Positions 16,349-24,718 of a stretch of 64,000 bases of DNA are shown piece after piece; position 1 is the stretch's first letter; every line of letters begins with the position of its first letter. Origin of the DNA: Pyramidobacter sp. YE332 (GTDB lineage Bacteria; Synergistota; Synergistia; Synergistales; Dethiosulfovibrionaceae); NCBI RefSeq assembly GCF_033060595.1, contig NZ_CP133038.1, forward strand, positions 2,666,001 to 2,730,000, written 5' to 3'. The notes below the pieces were generated by a model. It saw only the letters and a program-made list of their open reading frames with translations, had not been told where the DNA came from and searched no databases. The position numbers were made by a program, and so were the translations under genes.

Positions 16349-17047
16349 ATGATCCCTCGAAAAATCCTCGGCGTTTACGGCGGCATGGGCCCGGCGGCCT
16401 CGGCCGAATTCATGCGTCTGCTGGCGGCGATGGCCCCGGCGAAGCGCGATCAGGAGCACCCCGTCGTCTACGTCTATTCCAACGCGCAGACGCCCGACCG
16501 CACGGCGGCGTTTTTCGGCCGCGGCGAAAGCCCCGCCGCCGCGCTGCGCCAAGGTCTGGACACGCTGTGCGATTGGGGCGCCGATCTGCTGGCCGTGCCC
16601 TGCAACACGGCGCACATCTTCATCGACCCGTTCCGCGCCCAGCTGCGAGCCCCCCTGATCCACATCGTCGAAGCTACCGTCGCCGACGCGGTCAAAGCCG
16701 CGCCCGACGGCTGCTGGATCATCGCCACCGGCGCGACGCTGGCCTCGGGCATCTACGAGAAGGAAGCGGCGCGCCGCGGCTACCGTTTTTTCGACGCCAG
16801 CGAAGAGGTCCGCGAACTGGCGACCCAAGCCATCGTCCACGTCAAGGCCGGCGAGCTGAAAGCCGGCGGCGCGGTCATGGACGAGATCGCCGCCAGGCTG
16901 TGGGCCGTCCGCCGCGCCCCGATCGTCACCGCCTGCACGGAACTGCCGCTCGCCTACGACGCCAGCTCGCTGCCGCCGGAAATGGGCATCTCCAGCCTGC
17001 GCAGCCTCGCGCGCGCCTGCCTCGAAGCCCTCTACGCGGAAGAGTAA
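16349..17047 (+). CDS. Aspartate/glutamate racemase family protein
   Basis: A 232-residue cofactor-independent racemase. KILGVYGGMGP at the N-terminus is the family signature. The two catalytic cysteines are expected in PCNTAH (about residue 83) and ACTELP (about residue 199). AspR-type enzymes interconvert L- and D-aspartate or glutamate; which one is not decidable here. I chose ATG 16349 because AGGTGA lies 7 bases upstream and upstream codons overlap the promoter. It is monocistronic and ends at a strong terminator. Confidence 0.9.
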   Translation: MIPRKILGVYGGMGPAASAEFMRLLAAMAPAKRDQEHPVVYVYSNAQTPDRTAAFFGRGESPAAALRQGLDTLCDWGADLLAVPCNTAHIFIDPFRAQLRAPLIHIVEATVADAVKAAPDGCWIIATGATLASGIYEKEAARRGYRFFDASEEVRELATQAIVHVKAGELKAGGAVMDEIAARLWAVRRAPIVTACTELPLAYDASSLPPEMGISSLRSLARACLEALYAEE

Positions 17048-17071
17048 GAGAAAAGACGAACAGAGATCACG

Positions 17072-17126
17072 AACCGCGAGGGCGGACGATTGGCCAAAAT
17101 CCAATCGCCCGCCCTCGCGGTTTTTC
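17072..17126. terminator. Bidirectional intrinsic terminator
   Basis: AACCGCGAGGGCG with its extended arm pairs with CGCCCTCGCGGTT and is followed by TTTTT. It separates the convergent racemase and DUF362 genes. Confidence 0.85.
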
Positions 17127-17135
17127 GCGCCGGAT

Positions 17136-18281
17136 TCAAATTTTCCCGCGCCCGGCGCGGCGCGTTTTCCTCAGCAGAGCGAACAGCTTCATCAGCGCCC
17201 CTTCGCGGAAAGCGACGGCGTCGCGGGGACACATCTCGTGACAGCAGTAACAGCGGATGCACGCGGCGTAGTCGAAAAACAGCGTCCCGTTTTCCAGCTT
17301 CAACGCCCCGGCGGGACAGACGGCGACGCAGCGGCCGCAGGCGATGCAGCGCTCGCGGATCTGCTCGGGACGCGAGGCGAGAAAACGCCGCCCGAAACGG
17401 TCCATAAAGCGCGGCATGAGGCTGAGCGCGTCCAGCGCCGGAATGTCGACGTCGGGGAAACGGCCGGCGGGATCGAAGTCGCCGCGCCATTCCACGCCGC
17501 TCAGATCGCAGCCTGCGAAGCCGCGGACGCGAGCCGCCTGCAGCAGAAAAAAATCCTGCGGAGGCAGCCCCATCATGGCCGACAGCGCCGAGTCGAGCGC
17601 CACCGTATCTCCGCTCGCGCCGATCAGTCCGAAAGCGCGCGGCCGGCCGTTGCTGGGGCCGCGCCCTTCCATGCCGATGACGCCGTCGACGATCGAGAGC
17701 AGCGGCGGCAGCGACAGCGAAATGTCCAGCAGCAGATCGGCGAAGCGGCGTCGGTCCAGCCCCACGGCGTAGTGCCATTGGGCCTTGCGCGTGCCGACGA
17801 CGGCGCCGAAAAGATTTTTGACCGCCAGCGACAGCTGCATCTGACAGTGCGTTTTCATTTTTGGCAGGCTGACGACGGCGTCGGCCTCGAGCGCGTCGGC
17901 CGAAAGCTCGAGACGCCTGTTGACTCGCCCCGGCGCCGGAGGGCAGAGCGTGGAGCGCCCCAACTCCTGCACCGGCACGCCGAGGCGCGCTCCCACCTCG
18001 CCGATGCCCGACGCCTTCGCCACCAGCGCGAAGGGTTCGATGCCCGGACTATCGCCGATCACCGGCCGGCAGCCCAGATCGAGCAGGGCGCGGCAAACCG
18101 AATCGACGACCGCCGGGTGCGTGGTCACGCATTTCTCCGGCGCGCGGGCGGCGAGCATGTTGGGTTTGACCAGCACGCGGCCGCCGCGCGGGAAAGCGCG
18201 CAGCGACAGACATTCCCGCACGATCGGGTCGAGCCGGGCGGGCGCGTAGTCTTCACAGTGAAAAAACGCGACGGTCGTCAT
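17136..18281 (-). CDS. DUF362 protein with C-terminal 2x[4Fe-4S] ferredoxin domain
   Basis: A 381-residue protein. The N-terminal part has VLVKPNMLAA, TTHPAVVDSV and GDSPG, with the KMKTH segment typical of DUF362. The C-terminal 70 residues hold two ferredoxin motifs: CIACGRCVAVCPAGA and CIRCYCCHEMCPRDA. The family is found in anaerobes, with no settled function. The start has AAGGAG 9 bases upstream. It lies 56 bp downstream of the AbgB-like gene on the same strand and may share its transcript. Confidence 0.85.
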   Translation of the reverse strand: MTTVAFFHCEDYAPARLDPIVRECLSLRAFPRGGRVLVKPNMLAARAPEKCVTTHPAVVDSVCRALLDLGCRPVIGDSPGIEPFALVAKASGIGEVGARLGVPVQELGRSTLCPPAPGRVNRRLELSADALEADAVVSLPKMKTHCQMQLSLAVKNLFGAVVGTRKAQWHYAVGLDRRRFADLLLDISLSLPPLLSIVDGVIGMEGRGPSNGRPRAFGLIGASGDTVALDSALSAMMGLPPQDFFLLQAARVRGFAGCDLSGVEWRGDFDPAGRFPDVDIPALDALSLMPRFMDRFGRRFLASRPEQIRERCIACGRCVAVCPAGALKLENGTLFFDYAACIRCYCCHEMCPRDAVAFREGALMKLFALLRKTRRAGRGKI

Positions 18282-18337
18282 GGGATGACTCTCCTTGGGA
18301 AAAATCCGCCGGCCGGGGCGGAGAAGGCGGGGTGCGT

Positions 18338-19786
18338 TCAGCTCTTGGCGCCGGAAAGACCGCGCGGTGTGACGCCCTTGGGTATGGGGACGTAGGTCTC
18401 GCCCCGTAGGCGTTCTTTCAGCTCGTCCTGGGCTTTTTTGAGCAGCTCGGGGTTGGTCATCAGATCGTAGCCGGCCGCGGCCATGACCTTGCCGGCCTGG
18501 AGCATGCCTTTGTGCGCCAGCGGCGACGTGCCGACCGTCACGACCTGCCAGGAATGGCCGGGCGTGCTGTTGGGCCAGGTGCCCATGTAGATCTGGGCCG
18601 TGGGCGTCTGCCAGGAGACGTCGCCCACGTCGGTGGAGCCGCCCATGGGAACGCCGGAAGGCACGTAGGGCAGGATGCGGCGCGGCAGCGGATCCTTTTT
18701 GGCTTCTTCGAGGGCCCGGCGTCCCGCCTCGCCGGCGCCTCTGACGCGCTTTTCCAGGTCTTCGAAGCGTCCCGGCTCGGGCGTGGTCTCGAAGATCTTG
18801 CGCGCGAACTCCTCGTCGGCGGCGTCGAAGTGGGGCGCGCCGAAGAATTCGAGATTTTTTTGCAGGCAGCGCTCCATCGTTTCGTTGTTGACGATGTTGG
18901 CGCAGGATTTGACGAAATCCTTTTCCACCGTCGTGTCGGTCATCAGCGCCGCGCCCTGGGCGATGCGGTCGACGCGCTCGACGATCTCCTTCACCTGGCC
19001 GCTCTTGGGCGCGCGCAGCAGGTAGAGCACCTCCGCGTAGGGCTGCACGACGTTGGGCGAGACGCCGCCCGCGTCGGTGATGGCGTAGTGCATGCGCGCT
19101 TCCTGAATGACGTGCTCGCGCAAAAACTGCACGCCCACGTTCATCAGCTCGACGGCGTCGAGGGCGCTGCGGCCGAGATGGGGCGCGGCGGCCGCGTGGG
19201 CGCTGACGCCGCGGAAGCGGTAATAGATCTGCGCGTTGGCCAGCGACGAGGTGCCGGCGGTGAAGGTGCAGTTGGACGGGTGCCAGGTGACGGCGGCGTC
19301 CACGTCGGCGAAGACGCCCTCGCGGGCCATGAAGGCTTTGCCGCTGCCGCCCTCTTCGCCGGGGCAGCCGTAATAGCGCACGGTGCCTTTCAGCCCCTGT
19401 TCCTGCATGACTTTTTTCAGCGCCGCGGCGGCGGCGATGGAGGCGACGCCGAGCAGATTGTGTCCGCAGCCGTGGCCGTTGCCGCCGGGGACTTCCGGAT
19501 CCCTGCGGTCGAGCCCGGCTTTCTGGCTCAGCCCGGCCAGCGCGTCGAACTCACCGAGGAAGGCGATCACGGGACGCCCTTCGCCCCATTCGCCGCAGAA
19601 CGCCGTCTCCACGCCGCCGACGTTCGTCGCCACGTTGAATCCCTCTTCCTCGAGCAGGCGGATCTGCGCCGCCATCGACTTGTGCTCGCGAAACGCCGTC
19701 TCCGCGTAGCCCCAGATCTCGTCGGCGGCTTCGGCGTAACGGGTGCCGCGCGATTCGATGATCTCGCCGATCTTTTTCTTGTCCAT
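18338..19786 (-). CDS. M20 amidohydrolase, AbgB-like (p-aminobenzoyl-glutamate hydrolase subunit B family)
   Basis: A 482-residue enzyme, close to the 481 residues of E. coli AbgB. GEFDAL and NGHGCGHNLLG (metal ligands) are near residues 80-110; CPGEEGGSGK carries the catalytic Glu; STDVGDVSW and TPGHSWQ are AbgB-like C-terminal segments. In AbgAB both subunits are needed; no paired AbgA is adjacent, although another M20 protein is at 1350-2552. The neighbouring DAACS symporter (20123) is divergent. It probably cleaves acyl- or aroyl-amino acids. Confidence 0.88.
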   Translation of the reverse strand: MDKKKIGEIIESRGTRYAEAADEIWGYAETAFREHKSMAAQIRLLEEEGFNVATNVGGVETAFCGEWGEGRPVIAFLGEFDALAGLSQKAGLDRRDPEVPGGNGHGCGHNLLGVASIAAAAALKKVMQEQGLKGTVRYYGCPGEEGGSGKAFMAREGVFADVDAAVTWHPSNCTFTAGTSSLANAQIYYRFRGVSAHAAAAPHLGRSALDAVELMNVGVQFLREHVIQEARMHYAITDAGGVSPNVVQPYAEVLYLLRAPKSGQVKEIVERVDRIAQGAALMTDTTVEKDFVKSCANIVNNETMERCLQKNLEFFGAPHFDAADEEFARKIFETTPEPGRFEDLEKRVRGAGEAGRRALEEAKKDPLPRRILPYVPSGVPMGGSTDVGDVSWQTPTAQIYMGTWPNSTPGHSWQVVTVGTSPLAHKGMLQAGKVMAAAGYDLMTNPELLKKAQDELKERLRGETYVPIPKGVTPRGLSGAKS

Positions 19787-19859
19787 GGAACATCGCTCCC
19801 TTCAAAGAATGACGCCGCTTCCGCAGGTCCATGCCGGCAGCGGAATGTTTGAGAGTTTT

Positions 19860-19889
19860 ATTATAGCGCCTCCCTTTTCTCCTGCGCAA
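19860..19889 (-). promoter_or_regulatory. Sigma-70-type promoter for the AbgB-like gene
   Basis: On the minus strand TTGCGC, an 18-base spacer and TATAAT, about 75 bp before the start codon at 19786. Confidence 0.7.
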
Positions 19890-20026
19890 GAAAACTTTCG
19901 GCTCTCCACATTCCGGCCGGGCGCGCGGATAGAACATGGCGAGACTTTCTGAATTTGCGGTCTATTCTCAATATTTTTCGACGAAAATCTCGCGGAGGCC
20001 GTCGAAATTTTCATTAAAAGACAGCA

Positions 20027-20054
20027 TTGAATCACCTGTTTCATGTTATATAAT
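20027..20054 (+). promoter_or_regulatory. Sigma-70-type promoter for the DAACS symporter
   Basis: TTGAAT, a 16-base spacer and TATAAT in an A/T-rich stretch, 69 bp before ATG 20123. The intergenic space 19890-20026 holds no other gene I can support. Confidence 0.75.
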
Positions 20055-20122
20055 TTTACTTAAGCAGTTTTTTTGCTGCGATTTTTTATTTATCGTTTTT
20101 ATTTATCTGAGGAGGGGTTCTC

Positions 20123-21322
20123 ATGGCAGAGAAACGCGGAGTTCCTTTGATTTGGCAGATCAGCATCGGTTTTGTCGCCGGCATCCTGTTCGGCAGAATG
20201 GCCGCGCCGGATGTGGTGGCGTATGTGGATCCCCTCGGCAAGATCTTCATGGCCCTGTTGAGCATGCTGATCGTGCCGCTGGTCCTGTCGAGCCTCGTCG
20301 TCGGCGTGGCGTCGCTGGGCGACCTCAAGTCGCTGGGCCGCATCGGCGTGAAGACGATCGCCCTTTATCTGGTCACCACGGCGGTCGCCATCGCCATCGG
20401 TCTGGCACTGGGCAACCTCATGCAGCCGGGCGCCGGCATGGACATCGCCCTTGCCAAGGCGGTCGAGGGCAAGGCCGCGCCTTCGCTGGGGCAGGTGCTG
20501 ACGAACATGTTCCCGAAGAACGCCTTCGCGTCGATGGTCAACGCCAACATGCTGCAGATCATCGTCTTCGCGCTGTTCCTCGGCGTTTCCATGACGCTGG
20601 CCGGAGAGAAGGGCAAGCCCGCGCTCGACTTCTTCAACTCGTTGGCGGAGACGATGTACAAGATGACCGCGATCGTCATGAAGTTCGCGCCTTACGGCGT
20701 CTTCGCGCTGATCGCCGTGACCGTTTCCAAGTACGGCGCCGCGGTACTGCTTCCTTTTATAAAAGTGATTAGCGCCGTCTACATCGGCTGTATCCTGCAC
20801 GCCGTGCTCGTCTATTCCGGACTGGTCGCCGTTTTTGCCCGCAAAAGCCCGCTGTGGTTCTTCAAGGGCATCAAGGAAGCCAGCCTGACGGCGTTCGTCA
20901 CGCGTTCCAGCTCGGGCACGCTGCCCGTCACGATGGAGTGCTGCCATAACATGGGCGTTCCCGACAAGGTGGCGTCCTTCGTGTTGCCCTTGGGGGCGAC
21001 GATCAACATGGACGGTACGGCGCTGTATCAGGGCGTCTGCGCGCTGTTCATCGCCCAGGCCTTCGGCATCCCGCTGAGCGTTACGGCGCAGCTCGGCATT
21101 CTCGTCACCGCCACGCTCGGTTCGATCGGCACGGCCGGCGTTCCCGGCGGCGGGCTGATCATGCTCACGCTCGTCACCACCCAGGCCGGCCTGCCCATGG
21201 AAGGCGTGGCCATGATCGCCGGCATCGACGCGGTGCTCGACATGATCCGCACGTCGCTGAACATCACCGGCGACGCGGCCGTGGCGACGGTGGTAGCCAA
21301 GAGCGAAGGCGCCGAACTGTAA
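20123..21322 (+). CDS. Dicarboxylate/amino acid:cation symporter (DAACS family)
   Basis: A 399-residue inner-membrane carrier related to GltP and SstT that imports glutamate, aspartate, serine or dicarboxylates with Na+ or H+. Family marks in order are FMALLSMLIVPLV (TM2), TRSSSGTLPV (hairpin 1), LGATINMDGTALYQG (NMDGT cation motif), GTAGVPGGGLIML (hairpin 2) and DMIRTSLNITGDA (substrate-binding TM8). GAGGAGGGG lies just upstream of ATG 20123. It is monocistronic, ending at a terminator. Confidence 0.93.
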   Translation: MAEKRGVPLIWQISIGFVAGILFGRMAAPDVVAYVDPLGKIFMALLSMLIVPLVLSSLVVGVASLGDLKSLGRIGVKTIALYLVTTAVAIAIGLALGNLMQPGAGMDIALAKAVEGKAAPSLGQVLTNMFPKNAFASMVNANMLQIIVFALFLGVSMTLAGEKGKPALDFFNSLAETMYKMTAIVMKFAPYGVFALIAVTVSKYGAAVLLPFIKVISAVYIGCILHAVLVYSGLVAVFARKSPLWFFKGIKEASLTAFVTRSSSGTLPVTMECCHNMGVPDKVASFVLPLGATINMDGTALYQGVCALFIAQAFGIPLSVTAQLGILVTATLGSIGTAGVPGGGLIMLTLVTTQAGLPMEGVAMIAGIDAVLDMIRTSLNITGDAAVATVVAKSEGAEL

Positions 21323-21364
21323 GTTCGAGCGGGGAAAAATCGACGACAGCGAATTGAGAACAAG

Positions 21365-21404
21365 AAACGCTCTCCCGACAGTGTCGCGGGAGAGCGTTTT
21401 TTTC
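21365..21404 (+). terminator. Intrinsic terminator after the DAACS gene
   Basis: AACGCTCTCCCG pairs with CGGGAGAGCGTT, followed by T7. Confidence 0.9.
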
Positions 21405-21566
21405 GTGTTCTGTCCGGCGCGGGCGACGTCGTTGTTTTTCCCCGCTTGGCAAGGTATAAAAAGTCTTGAACGACTTAACTCTTTCAGTGCGGCGGCGTCG
21501 CGGTGATAAAATAATCAATCATGCTTTTACGGGCGCGGGCGTCGTTTATGAAATCGGGTGAATCGT

Positions 21567-22940
21567 ATGGAGCGCGGGAACAATCAAATCGTCGAGGGCG
21601 TGATCTGGAAGCAGCTGTTGGCTTTTTTCTTCCCGATCATGCTGGGGACGTTTTTTCAGCAGCTGTACAACACGGTCGACGCGGTCGTGGTCGGCCGCTA
21701 CGTGGGCAAGGTGGCGCTGGCGGCCGTGGGTGGCCCGACGAGCACGGTGATCGCGCTGCTGGTGGGATTTTTCGCCGGGCTGTCGACGGGCGCCACGGTG
21801 GTGATCGCGCAGTTTTACGGCGCCGACGACCCGGAACGCACGTCGCGTGCGGTGCACACGGCCATGGCTCTGGCGCTGGCGGCCGGCGCGGCGATGACGG
21901 TCCTGGGCGTGACGGCCGCGGAGTGGACGCTGGAAAAGATGCGGACGCCGCCGGACGTGATGCCTCACGCCGTGTCCTACTTGCGCATTTACTTCGCGGG
22001 CATCGTTCCCTCGCTGCTGTACAACATGGGCTCGGGGATTTTGCGCGCCAAGGGGGACTCGAAGCGCCCGTTCTATCTGCTGGCGGGCGGCACGGCGGTC
22101 AATCTCGCCGCCGATCTGCTGCTGATCGTGCGTTATCACTGCGGCGTGGACGGCGTAGCCTACGCCACGATCCTCTCGCAGGGATTCTGCGCCGCGGGCG
22201 TGTGGTGCCTGCTGGCGCGCGAATCGGGACCGTTTCGGCTGGAGCTCCGCAAGCTGCGCTGCGACTGGCTGCTGCTGCAGAACATCATCCGCATCGGTCT
22301 GCCGACGGGGATCCAGGCGACGATGTACTCGTTTTCCAACGTCATCATTCAGGCGGTCACCAATAAGTTCGGCGTGAACGTGGTGGCGGCCTGGGCGACG
22401 CTGGGCAAGATCGACGCGCTTTACTGGATGGTGATGTCGGCGTTCGGCATGGCGCTGTCGACGTTCTCGGGACAGAACTTCGGGGCGCGGCGCTACGACC
22501 GCGTGATCCGCAGCATTCGTGTCTGCTCGCTGATGGCTTTCGTCGCCACGGGGATCATCGTGACGGCATTCTTGTCGGGCGGCGAATTCTGGTTCCGCAT
22601 CTTCACCGACGATCCGCAGGTCATCGGCCAGGGGCTCATGCTGATGCGGCTGATGATGCCGTGGTATTTCTCCTACGTGGTGGTGGAGACGATCTCCGGC
22701 GGCATCCGCGGCACGGGCGATTCGCTGGCCCCTACGGCGATCATGGCCGTCGGCGTGTGCGCGTTCCGGCTGGCCTGGATGTGGCTGGTAGTGCCTTCGC
22801 ACTGGGACATCCGCGTCGTGGCCTGGAGCTATCCGATCAGCTGGGCGCAGACGGCGGCGTTGTTTGTGTTGTACTATTTTTTCAGCGGCTGGATGAAACG
22901 CAGCATCGCCCGGGCGGGGCATCTGCATGCGGCGGCGTGA
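21567..22940 (+). CDS. MATE family efflux transporter
   Basis: A 457-residue membrane protein with about 12 membrane segments. The N-terminal FFPIMLGTFFQQLYNTVDAVVVGRYVG is NorM/DinF-like, and the second half repeats it with GLPTGIQATMYSFSNV and GKIDALYWMVMSAFGMALSTFSGQN. MATE pumps expel drugs or metabolites against Na+ or H+. I prefer ATG 21567 (site GGGTGA at 6 bases) over GTG 21558. No terminator separates it from the T-box promoter 31 bp downstream. The 21405-21566 gap shows nothing beyond possible promoter sequence. Confidence 0.92.
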   Translation: MERGNNQIVEGVIWKQLLAFFFPIMLGTFFQQLYNTVDAVVVGRYVGKVALAAVGGPTSTVIALLVGFFAGLSTGATVVIAQFYGADDPERTSRAVHTAMALALAAGAAMTVLGVTAAEWTLEKMRTPPDVMPHAVSYLRIYFAGIVPSLLYNMGSGILRAKGDSKRPFYLLAGGTAVNLAADLLLIVRYHCGVDGVAYATILSQGFCAAGVWCLLARESGPFRLELRKLRCDWLLLQNIIRIGLPTGIQATMYSFSNVIIQAVTNKFGVNVVAAWATLGKIDALYWMVMSAFGMALSTFSGQNFGARRYDRVIRSIRVCSLMAFVATGIIVTAFLSGGEFWFRIFTDDPQVIGQGLMLMRLMMPWYFSYVVVETISGGIRGTGDSLAPTAIMAVGVCAFRLAWMWLVVPSHWDIRVVAWSYPISWAQTAALFVLYYFFSGWMKRSIARAGHLHAAA

Positions 22941-22970
22941 TATTTTCAAAATCGTGAGAATTTTCTCCCT

Positions 22971-22998
22971 TGACAGTTTGAGAAATGAGGCTATAATT
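22971..22998 (+). promoter_or_regulatory. Sigma-70-type promoter of the asd-dap-lysC operon
   Basis: TTGACA, a 16-base spacer and TATAAT; predicted start near 23005, at the head of the T-box leader. Confidence 0.85.
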
Positions 22999-23004
22999 TC
23001 ACCC

Positions 23005-23291
23005 ATAACTGAAGAGCGATATAAAGGCGTTGAACCGGATCTCCTTGAAGAGCGTGTCGCCGTGCCAGAGAGAAAGCCCCGCAGGCTGAAAGGGCTTTCA
23101 GCGCGATTTTTTCGGGGAGCAAGGCCCGGGGAGCCGGAATGGAAAGGCTTGTGTGCCGGAGTACATTTCCCGAACTGACCCTCCGTGACCGGGGTCCAAG
23201 CGGGGCGTGAGATGGAATGCGTCCAAGCAGGGTGGTACCGCGAGACTGTGATGGCTCGTCCCTACAGAACGATGTGGGGACGAGTTTTTTA
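23005..23291 (+). promoter_or_regulatory. T-box leader: stem regions, antiterminator and first terminator
   Basis: The T-box sequence AAGCAGGGTGGTACCGCG ends at 23242. AGAGAG followed by a GAAAGCCC/GGGCTTTC stem (about 23066-23102) is the usual stem III neighbourhood. The terminator CTCGTCCCTA paired with TGGGGACGAG plus T6 ends at 23290. T-boxes read tRNA charging and allow read-through when the tRNA is uncharged. Lysine, or another aspartate-family amino acid, is expected from the genes downstream. I could not assign the specifier codon with confidence. Confidence 0.88.
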
Positions 23292-23324
23292 GTATGGCGG
23301 TACGCCGTGCGCGGCGGCGCGAAA

Positions 23325-23416
23325 TCGCGCTCAAGCAGGGTGGTACCGCGTGCTGGAGGCTGAACGGCGCGTCCCTGTGCGTTCAGTTTCGGGCGCACGG
23401 AGACGCGCCGTTTTTG
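23325..23416 (+). promoter_or_regulatory. Second T-box antiterminator/terminator module without its own stem I
   Basis: The segment CAAGCAGGGTGGTACCGCG at 23332-23350 is an exact repeat of the first T-box motif. It is followed by its own terminator (ACGGCGCGTC paired with GACGCGCCGT, then T5, ending near 23415). Only about 40 bases separate it from the first terminator, too few for a specifier domain. Confidence 0.8.
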
Positions 23417-23477
23417 AGCCGAAATTTTAATCGCAGAAAAATTGAAACGCTTTTTTCACAGGGAGGAGTCGGGTAAA

Positions 23478-24464
23478 ATGAAACTGGCGGTGGTAGGCGC
23501 GACGGGCGAAGTCGGCCGCACGATGGTCCGCGTTTTGGAAGAGCAGGGAGTCCGCCCCGGGACGATCCGATTTTTCGCTTCGCCCCGCAGCGCGGGGACG
23601 GAACTGGAGTTCGCCGGCCGCCGCGTGGCGGTCGAGAAATTGACGAAAGAGTGGGTCCCCGCCGGGACGTTCGATTACGTGATCATGTCGGCGGGGTCGG
23701 AGCTGTCGGCGTGGTTCGCCCCCGTCGCCGCCTCGCGCGGCGCGGTGGTGATCGACAACAGCTCGCGCTGGCGCATGGATCCGGAAAAGCTGCTGGTGGT
23801 GCCGGAGATCAACGGCGATCTGCTCGCGGGCTACCGCGGCATCGTCGCCAATCCCAACTGTTCGACGATCCAGATGGTGCTGGGGCTGTACAAGGTGCAC
23901 GAGCGCTTCGGCCTCAAAAACATTGTCGTCAGCACGTACCAGGCCGTCAGCGGCGCGGGACGGCGCGGCATCGACGAGCTGCTGGCGCAGGAGCGCGGCG
24001 GCACGGAGTACAAGAAGTTCGCGGCGCCGATCCACCGCAACGTGGTGCCGCAGATCGACGCGTTTCTGGACAACGGCTTCACCAAGGAAGAAATGAAGAT
24101 GGTCGACGAGCCACGCAAGATCTTGCGCGACGATTCGATCATGTGCTGGCCCACGACGGTGCGCGTGCCGGTGCTGTACGGCCACAGCGAAGCGGTCTTC
24201 GCGGAGACGCGCGACCCTTTCGGCACGGTCGAGGATCTGCTCGAAGTGATGCGAACGCAGGAACACGTGACCGTCAGCGACGAGCCCGTAATCACGCCCG
24301 CGGTCGACGCCGCGGGCACGGACGCGACGTTCGTCAGCCGCGTGCGCAGCTTCGACGACCGGCATTTTTTGCAGTGGAACGTGGCCGACAACGTGCGCGT
24401 GGGCGCGGCTACCAACGCCGTGCGCATCCTGCTCCGTCATGCGGCGCTGAACGGCGTGCGCTGA
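23478..24464 (+). CDS. asd: Aspartate-semialdehyde dehydrogenase
   Basis: A 328-residue NADP-dependent enzyme reducing aspartyl phosphate to aspartate semialdehyde, the branch point to lysine, threonine and methionine. GATGEVGRTMV is the cofactor loop, NPNCSTIQ carries the catalytic Cys (about residue 130), and AAPIHRNVVPQID and GHSEAVF are substrate-side segments. GGGAGGAG lies upstream of ATG 23478. It is the first gene of the T-box-controlled operon. A 254-bp gap with a parS-like site and a dispersed repeat separates it from dapA. Confidence 0.95.
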   Translation: MKLAVVGATGEVGRTMVRVLEEQGVRPGTIRFFASPRSAGTELEFAGRRVAVEKLTKEWVPAGTFDYVIMSAGSELSAWFAPVAASRGAVVIDNSSRWRMDPEKLLVVPEINGDLLAGYRGIVANPNCSTIQMVLGLYKVHERFGLKNIVVSTYQAVSGAGRRGIDELLAQERGGTEYKKFAAPIHRNVVPQIDAFLDNGFTKEEMKMVDEPRKILRDDSIMCWPTTVRVPVLYGHSEAVFAETRDPFGTVEDLLEVMRTQEHVTVSDEPVITPAVDAAGTDATFVSRVRSFDDRHFLQWNVADNVRVGAATNAVRILLRHAALNGVR

Positions 24465-24487
24465 GCGGTTCGCCGTTCATGTGAAAA

Positions 24488-24503
24488 TGTTCCACGTGGA
24501 ACA
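24488..24503. promoter_or_regulatory. parS-like ParB-binding site
   Basis: A perfect TGTTCCACGTGGAACA palindrome between asd and dapA, flanked by A and T runs that extend the dyad. Confidence 0.8.
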
Positions 24504-24550
24504 TTTTTCGAGTTCCGCCTTTTCACCCTTTGGAGTTGCTGAGTTTATCG

Positions 24551-24690
24551 TCATCTGACTTTCGCGGCGGAGAAAGAGTTCCCCTTTTTTCGCGCGTCTG
24601 ACGGCGGCGCGCCGCCATGTTTTTCCGGTATTTTTTTATTTTTCTCCGCTTCGCCGTTTCTCCGTGGTTGCTTTTGTTTTGATTTAAGAA
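24551..24690. repeat. Dispersed intergenic repeat (CTCCG.. family)
   Basis: The right part, CTCCGCTTCGCCGTTTCTCCG then TGGTTGCTTTTG at about 24650-24681, recurs in related form near 28280, 28430, 35275, 61910 and 62070. The left part starting GCGGCGGAGAAAG may be a degenerate inverted partner. There is no coding potential. Confidence 0.6.
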
Positions 24691-24718
24691 GACTTTCACG
24701 CAAAGGAGTGCATTTTTC

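Noticed and set aside
22999-23060. Assignment of a lysine specifier codon in the T-box
   Set aside because: I could not build an unambiguous stem I, so any codon choice would be a guess from the downstream genes.
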